64,000 bases of DNA. Source: Thermus caldilimi (GTDB taxonomy: Bacteria; Deinococcota; Deinococci; Deinococcales; Thermaceae). The position numbers and the translations under genes were made by a program. A model generated the notes under the pieces. The model did not search any database. It was given only the letters and a program-made list of their open reading frames with translations, and was not told where the DNA came from. Of the stretch, positions 59,846 to 64,000 are shown piece after piece. The DNA is taken from positions 1 to 64,000 of the forward strand of contig NZ_CP038452.1 of NCBI RefSeq assembly GCF_004684245.1. The letters run 5' to 3'. How positions within the stretch are numbered: position 1 is the stretch's first letter; each line of letters starts with the position of its first letter.

Positions 59846-61588
59846 CTAGTGTTCCGCAGCCTGTCCTGCGCCTTTGGGGATGCGGATATCCTCCACCAAG
59901 CGCTGGATGGGCTCAGGGGGTGGGGGCGTGGCCCGGGAAACCAGGTAGGCTACCACGAAGTTCAGAATCATACCGATGACACCCACCCCCTCGGCGCTGA
60001 TGCCGAAGAGGTTCGGGATCACCGGGGCCGGGGCCCCAAAGATCTGGGGTGCCCGCATCATCCCGATCATGACCGCGGTGAAGATGAGACCCACCAGGAT
60101 GCCGGCGATGGCCCCCTCCCGGTTCATCCGCTTGTCAAAGATACCCAATAGGATGGCGGGGAAGAGGCTCGCCGCTGCCAGACCGAAGGCGAAGGCCACC
60201 ACCTGGGCCACGAAGCCCGGGGGGTTCACCCCGAAGTACCCGGCCAGGATCACCGCCAAAAGGATCACGATGCGACCCGCCAAAAGGCGCTGGCCCTCGG
60301 TGGCGCCCGGGCGGAAGATGCGGTAGTAGATGTCGTGGGAGATGGCGCTGGACATGGCCAAGAGCAAGCCCGCAGCCGTGGAAAGGGCCGCGGCCAGACC
60401 CCCCGCCGCCACCAGGGCGATGACCCAGGGAGCCAGCCGGGCCACTTCCGGCGTGGAAAGCACGATGATGTCGTTGTCGATGTAGACCTCGTTCCGGCTC
60501 TTGGGGTTGGGCTCGTTGAAGTCGGGCTTCCCCCCCTTTATGACGAAGGCCGGCCCGGGGGCGAAGGTGATCCGGCCGTCCCCGTTTTTGTCCGCAAAGG
60601 CCAGGAGCTTGGTCTTCTCCCACTTGGCCACCCAGTCGATCTGGCGCACCTCCTCCAGGGTTTTGCCGTTCAGGGTGGTGATGAGGTTGTAGCGGGCGAA
60701 GGCGGCCAGGGCCGGAGCGGTGGTGTAGAGGAGGGCGATGAAGAGGAGGGCCCAGCCGGCGGAGTAGCGGGCGGAGCGCACGTCCGGCACGGTGTAAAAC
60801 CGGATGATCACGTGGGGAAGCCCGGCGGTGCCCACCATTAGGGCCAGGGTAATGGCCAGGATGTCGATCATGGGCTTGCCCTGAAAGGGCTTGGTGTACT
60901 CGGTGAAGCCCAGGTCCACTTGGATCTGGTTGAGGCGGTTCACCAGGTCGCTGAAGGTGAAGGCCAGCTGGGGGATGGGGTTGCCGGTGAGGATGTTGGC
61001 GATGGCGATGGCCGGGATCAGGTAGGCGATGATCAAGACCGTGTACTGGGCCACCTGGGTCCAGGTGATTCCCTTCATGCCTCCCAGCACCGCAAAGAAG
61101 GCCACCACCGCCACGCCGATGATCACTCCGGTGGCGATGTCCACTTGCAGAAAGCGGCTGAACACGATGCCCACACCCCGCATCTGCCCGGCCACGTAGG
61201 TGAGGGAGATGAAAATGGTGGCGATGGCGGCCACGGCGCGGGCGGTGTGGGAGTAATAGCGGTCGCCGATGAAGTCGGGCACCGTGTACTTGCCGTACTT
61301 GCGCAGGTAGGGGGCGAGGAGAAGGGCCAGGAGCACGTACCCCCCGGTCCAACCCATGAGGTACACCGCCCCGTCGTAGCCCATGGTGGAGATGAGGCCC
61401 GCCATGGAGATGAAGCTGGCGGCGGACATCCAGTCGGCGGCGGTGGCGGCTCCGTTGGCGATGGCCGGCACGCCGCGGCCGGCCACGTAGAACCCTGCGG
61501 TTTCCCGAACCCGGCTGGCGTAGCCGATGTAGATGTAAAGGGCAAAGGTGAGGCCCACAAGGAGATACGTCCAGGCTTCAACGCTCAT
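59846..61588 (-). CDS. actP: Sodium:solute symporter, ActP-like acetate/monocarboxylate carrier
   Basis: A 580-residue SSS-family transporter with about 13 membrane helices. Family segments include GFYVAGRGVPAIANGAATAADWMSAASFI-type and WTGGYVLLALLLAPYLRKYGKYTVPDFIGDRYYS, with the sodium-site region PHVIIRFYTVPDVRSARYS. A central soluble insert of about 90 residues (KTLEEVRQIDWVAKWEKTKL...) separates helices. Context with acetyl-CoA synthetase and a CrbS-like sensor supports acetate or pyruvate uptake. It starts 10 bases after the DUF4212 partner. Confidence 0.92.
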   Translation of the reverse strand: MSVEAWTYLLVGLTFALYIYIGYASRVRETAGFYVAGRGVPAIANGAATAADWMSAASFISMAGLISTMGYDGAVYLMGWTGGYVLLALLLAPYLRKYGKYTVPDFIGDRYYSHTARAVAAIATIFISLTYVAGQMRGVGIVFSRFLQVDIATGVIIGVAVVAFFAVLGGMKGITWTQVAQYTVLIIAYLIPAIAIANILTGNPIPQLAFTFSDLVNRLNQIQVDLGFTEYTKPFQGKPMIDILAITLALMVGTAGLPHVIIRFYTVPDVRSARYSAGWALLFIALLYTTAPALAAFARYNLITTLNGKTLEEVRQIDWVAKWEKTKLLAFADKNGDGRITFAPGPAFVIKGGKPDFNEPNPKSRNEVYIDNDIIVLSTPEVARLAPWVIALVAAGGLAAALSTAAGLLLAMSSAISHDIYYRIFRPGATEGQRLLAGRIVILLAVILAGYFGVNPPGFVAQVVAFAFGLAAASLFPAILLGIFDKRMNREGAIAGILVGLIFTAVMIGMMRAPQIFGAPAPVIPNLFGISAEGVGVIGMILNFVVAYLVSRATPPPPEPIQRLVEDIRIPKGAGQAAEH

Positions 61589-61597
61589 CTTGTCCTC

Positions 61598-61846
61598 CTA
61601 CTCGTGCACGTCGTACTGGCGGTCCAGCTGGTCCATCTTCCAGGCGTAGTAGAAGATCAGGATGACGAAGACGTAGATGCTTCCCTGCTGGGCGAACCAG
61701 AACCCCAAGGGAAGTCCTCCTAGGCGGATGTTGTTCAAGGGCTCCACCAGGAGGATGCCAAAGACGTACGAAACCAAAGCCCAGACGATGAGCAGGTTTC
61801 GTATGAGGGATACGTTGGCCTTCCAGTACCCTTCCAGCTTGCTCAT
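61598..61846 (-). CDS. DUF4212 small subunit of the sodium/substrate symporter
   Basis: An 82-residue membrane protein with two helices: VSLIRNLLIVWALVSYVFGILLV and SIYVFVILIFYYAWKMDQLD. The LNNIRLGGLPLGFWFAQQGSI loop is diagnostic of DUF4212, the small partner co-encoded with this symporter group. GGGGGAGGGAG precedes the ATG. It is the first gene behind a strong promoter. Confidence 0.93.
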   Translation of the reverse strand: MSKLEGYWKANVSLIRNLLIVWALVSYVFGILLVEPLNNIRLGGLPLGFWFAQQGSIYVFVILIFYYAWKMDQLDRQYDVHE

Positions 61847-61912
61847 AACTCCCTCCCCCGCTAGGGAAGCGCCTTATGCGCTCCTTTTTTGCCTCCCTCG
61901 CGGTTAGGGGCA

Positions 61913-61970
61913 ATCTTAGGGAAGGATGAAGGGGGTGTCAAGAAACGCTAACTTTGCGGGTATGCGCAAA
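61913..61970 (-). promoter_or_regulatory. Promoter and upstream palindrome of the DUF4212-actP operon
   Basis: On the minus strand TTGACA (61941-61936), 17 bases, TAAGAT (61918-61913) form a near-consensus promoter. Upstream lies TTTGCG-CATACC-CGCAAA (61970-61953), a perfect 6+6 inverted repeat starting 12 bases before the -35, a typical activator position. The leader contains a further small hairpin (AGCGC-ATAAG-GCGCT) before the ribosome binding site. Confidence 0.7.
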
Positions 61971-61996
61971 AGGAGGGGTTTTCTCGGTGAGAAAAA

Positions 61997-62018
61997 GGGG
62001 CTGGGTGTTCCCAGCCCC
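61997..62018 (-). terminator. Terminator of the acetyl-CoA synthetase gene
   Basis: A 9-bp stem GGGGCTGGG/CCCAGCCCC closes a 4-base loop, followed on the minus strand by TTTTTCTC. It lies 16 bases after the stop codon, a textbook intrinsic terminator. Confidence 0.9.
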
Positions 62019-62033
62019 AAAGGTAAGGCGGGG

Positions 62034-63917
62034 TTACTCCTCGAGGGTAGAGAGATCCCCGGGATCCTTGCCCAGCTCCTGGGCCTTGAGGAGGCGGCGC
62101 AGGATCTTGCCCGAGCGGGTCTTGGGAAGCTTGTCCAGGAAGGCGATCTCGGAAGGGGTGGCGATGGGGCCAAGCTCCCGGCGCACGTGGGCGATGAGGC
62201 TTTCCTTAAGCTCCTCCGAGGGAGCCTGGCCTAGCCGGAGCACCACGAAGGCCTTGATGGCCTCCCCCTTTAAGGGGTCGGGCACCCCGATCACGGCGGC
62301 CTCGGCCACCGCGGGATGGGAGACCAGGGCGCTTTCCACGTCCGCGGTGCCGATGCGGTGGCCGGCCACGTTCAGGACGTCGTCCGCCCGGCCCAGGACG
62401 CTAAAGTACCCATCCTCGTCCCGGCTGGCCACGTCGCCCGCCGCGTAGACGTTCCCCGGCACCTCCCGCCAGTACTGGAGGTAGCGGTCGTGGTTGCCCC
62501 AGACGGTGCGCATCATGTGGGGGAAGGGGCGCTTCAGAACCAAGAGCCCCCCTTGCCCTGGGGGTACCTCCCGCCCTTCCTCGTCCACCACTGCCGCCTC
62601 CACCCCCGGCAGGGCCACCCCGGCGAAGCCGGGTTTGGCGGGGAGGACGAGGGGGGTACCCAGGGTGGGGCCCCCGAGCTCCGTCTGCCACCAGTTGTCG
62701 GCCACAAAGCCCCGCCTGCCCCCGTCCACCAGGTGCTGGTAAGCCCAGCGCAGGGCCTCGGGGTTTAAGGGCTCCCCGGCCACGGCCACGAGGCGCAAAG
62801 AGGAAAGGTCGTATCGGGCAGGCCACTCGGGGCCGAACTTCATGAAAAGACGCACCGCGGTGGGGGCGGTGAACATCACGTTCACCCGGTAGTGCTCCAC
62901 CGCCTGCCAGAAGGCCCCGGGGTCGGGGTAGTCGGGGGCTCCTTCCCGAAGGACGCTGGTAACTCCCTCCAGGAGGGGGGCGTAAACGATGTAGGAGTGG
63001 CCCACGATCCAGCCGATGTCGCTGGTGGCCCAGAAGAGGTCGTCGTCCTTTACGTCGAAGAAGGTGCGCAGGTGGTAGGTGGTGCCCACCATGTACCCCC
63101 CGTGCACGTGGACCACGCCCTTGGGCTTCCCCGTGGAGCCCGAGGTGTAGAGGATGAAGAGGGGGTGCTCCGCCTCCACCATCTCCGCCCGGGCCTCCGG
63201 GGGGCTTCCCCAGAGGAGTTCCTGGAAGTCGTAATGCCCCTCGGGAAGCTCCGCCTGGAAGGCCCGCTGGAACCAGACCACCTTTAGGGGCAGGTCCTGG
63301 ATGGCCTCTTCCGCGATGGAGCGGAGGTCCACCCCCTTGCCCCGGCGGTAGCTCACATCCCCGGCGATGAGGAGCTTGGCCCCGGCGTCCAGGATGCGTT
63401 CCCGCAGGGCGCTCACCCCAAGCCCGGCGTAGACCACGCTGTGGATGGCCCCCAGGTAGGCGGTGGCCAGCATGGCCATCACCCCCTCCAGGGTCAGGGG
63501 CATGTAGATCACCACCCGGTCCCCCCGTTCCACCCCCAGGCGCCTGAGCCCCGTGGCCAAGCGCCGCACCCGGTCCAGGAGCTCCCCGTAGGTGAGCTTC
63601 TCCTCCCGGCCGTCCTCGGAGAGGTAGAGGAGGGCCACCTTGTTCCTCAGGCCCCTTTCCACATTGCGTTCCAGGGCGTTGTAGACGGCGTTGGTGGTGC
63701 CTCCTAAGAACCAGCGGTGCTCGGGAAGGTTCCACTCCAGGACCTTTTCAAAGGGCTTCTCCCAGTGGAACCTCCGGGCCCATTCCCCCCAGAAGCCCTC
63801 GGGGTCCTCGAGGCTTCGCCGGTACTCTTCAGGAAAATTCTGGAGATTTGCCTTAAGGCGCACCTCCTCCGGGGCCCAAAGCCGCTTTTCCGCCTTAAGA
63901 AGCTTTTGCACCGCCAT
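62034..63917 (-). CDS. acs: Acetyl-CoA synthetase (AMP-forming)
   Basis: A 627-residue adenylate-forming enzyme that activates acetate to acetyl-CoA. The P-loop-like A3 motif is LFILYTSGSTGKPKGVVH. Core motifs are NWWQTELGG, DEDGYFSVLGRADDVLNVAGHRIGTADVES-type (A8), and the catalytic, acetylatable Lys in LPKTRSGKILRR. The ATG at 63917 has AGGAGGAGT directly before it; the open frame starting at 63941 is rejected. It overlaps the end of a second, closely similar synthetase gene by 23 bases. Confidence 0.95.
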   Translation of the reverse strand: MAVQKLLKAEKRLWAPEEVRLKANLQNFPEEYRRSLEDPEGFWGEWARRFHWEKPFEKVLEWNLPEHRWFLGGTTNAVYNALERNVERGLRNKVALLYLSEDGREEKLTYGELLDRVRRLATGLRRLGVERGDRVVIYMPLTLEGVMAMLATAYLGAIHSVVYAGLGVSALRERILDAGAKLLIAGDVSYRRGKGVDLRSIAEEAIQDLPLKVVWFQRAFQAELPEGHYDFQELLWGSPPEARAEMVEAEHPLFILYTSGSTGKPKGVVHVHGGYMVGTTYHLRTFFDVKDDDLFWATSDIGWIVGHSYIVYAPLLEGVTSVLREGAPDYPDPGAFWQAVEHYRVNVMFTAPTAVRLFMKFGPEWPARYDLSSLRLVAVAGEPLNPEALRWAYQHLVDGGRRGFVADNWWQTELGGPTLGTPLVLPAKPGFAGVALPGVEAAVVDEEGREVPPGQGGLLVLKRPFPHMMRTVWGNHDRYLQYWREVPGNVYAAGDVASRDEDGYFSVLGRADDVLNVAGHRIGTADVESALVSHPAVAEAAVIGVPDPLKGEAIKAFVVLRLGQAPSEELKESLIAHVRRELGPIATPSEIAFLDKLPKTRSGKILRRLLKAQELGKDPGDLSTLEE

Positions 63918-64000
63918 ACTCCTCCTCCAATGCCGAAACATCCCCAGGGTCTACGCCCAGGAGTTCTGCCTTTAGGAGCCGCCTAAGGATCTTGCCGCTT
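63895..64000 (-). CDS. Second acetyl/acyl-CoA synthetase, C-terminal end only
   Basis: The last 34 codons of an upstream gene run in from the right edge and end at TAA 63895. They read SGKILRRLLKAELLGVDPGD then VSALEEEYGGAKAS, matching the acs C-terminus SGKILRRLLKAQELGKDPGD position by position. This is a tandem adenylate-forming paralogue co-translated with acs. The beginning is outside the window, so substrate and completeness cannot be judged. Confidence 0.85.
   Translation of the reverse strand, partial: SGKILRRLLKAELLGVDPGDVSALEEEYGGAKAS

Noticed and set aside
60135-61352. 405-residue Arg/Pro/His-rich minus-strand frame inside actP
   Set aside because: Out-of-frame reading of the symporter gene, without hydrophobic segments or motifs.

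Overview
The window is about 66 % G+C, densely packed and almost entirely housekeeping-like. Proteins recognisable as Thermus-type are everywhere: a 406-residue PilC, a 327-residue malate dehydrogenase, a 405-residue aspartokinase with an internal second start, the polysulfide reductase PsrABC with the same subunit lengths and catalytic Cys173 as I recall for T. thermophilus, the futalosine menaquinone route (mqnA, mqnE) and a HerA-NurA pair. I read it as chromosome of a Thermus species. It is not identical to T. thermophilus as I remember it: its primary sigma factor has about 75 extra N-terminal residues.

Layout. 1-2131 (-): phoB-phoR-phoU. 2180-2341 (+): tRNA-Val with promoter and terminator. 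2791-11523 (+): malic enzyme, nurA-herA, glycine cleavage gcvT-gcvH-gcvPA-gcvPB. 11531-16187 (-): torD-like chaperone, psrA, psrB, psrC and an exported rhodanese. 16343-17901 (-): a NarL-type regulator and its kinase. 17962-19312 (-): Nudix hydrolase and ribF. 19373-20488 (-): a pentaheme cytochrome. 20617-23826: thpR (+) facing rsmC (frameshifted) and rpoD (-). 23918-25599 (+): lysC and a phosphoribosyltransferase. 25641-34346 (-): acetyltransferase, MrfA-like helicase (frameshifted), a cyclase-ATPase-TPR protein, dnaG, mdh. 34368-38174: PIG-L deacetylase and pilC (+) against scpB, tsaC and an EVE gene (-). 38245-40576 (+): lipoprotein, glcD and a truncated GGDEF gene. 40573-42848 (-): aroF-tyrA behind a leader-peptide attenuator. 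42845-47312 (-): VOC, YceI, mqnA, mqnE, a PIN-like gene and YqhA. 47322-52810: divergent lacI-type regulator (-) and plsY-like gene (+), then FAH, metallo-hydrolase, purN, purD (+). 52823-64000 (-): an acetate module of two acetyl-CoA synthetases, a DUF4212/ActP symporter, a cNMP-CBS-DUF294 protein, an SSS-type sensor kinase, a receiver and a membrane kinase-exonuclease fusion.

Three regulatory themes stand out. First, aroF-tyrA is preceded by TTGACA-N17-TAAGCT, a 21-codon Tyr/Phe-rich leader peptide and three mutually exclusive RNA stems, the layout of a ribosome-mediated attenuator. Second, a 14-bp element GGGACATNYTWCCC (N = A or C) lies upstream of psr, upstream of the NarL-type kinase-regulator pair and upstream of the pentaheme cytochrome gene, suggesting one anaerobic-respiration regulon. 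Third, about 18 transcription units show a -10 hexamer ending 6-7 bases before ATG/GTG, the signature of leaderless mRNA. In four of them the upstream stop codon is itself the first half of the -10.

Three genes (rsmC, the helicase and the exonuclease fusion) each need exactly one extra G/C in a G/C homopolymer to restore the frame. That points either to assembly errors or to slippage, and should be resolved before calling them pseudogenes.
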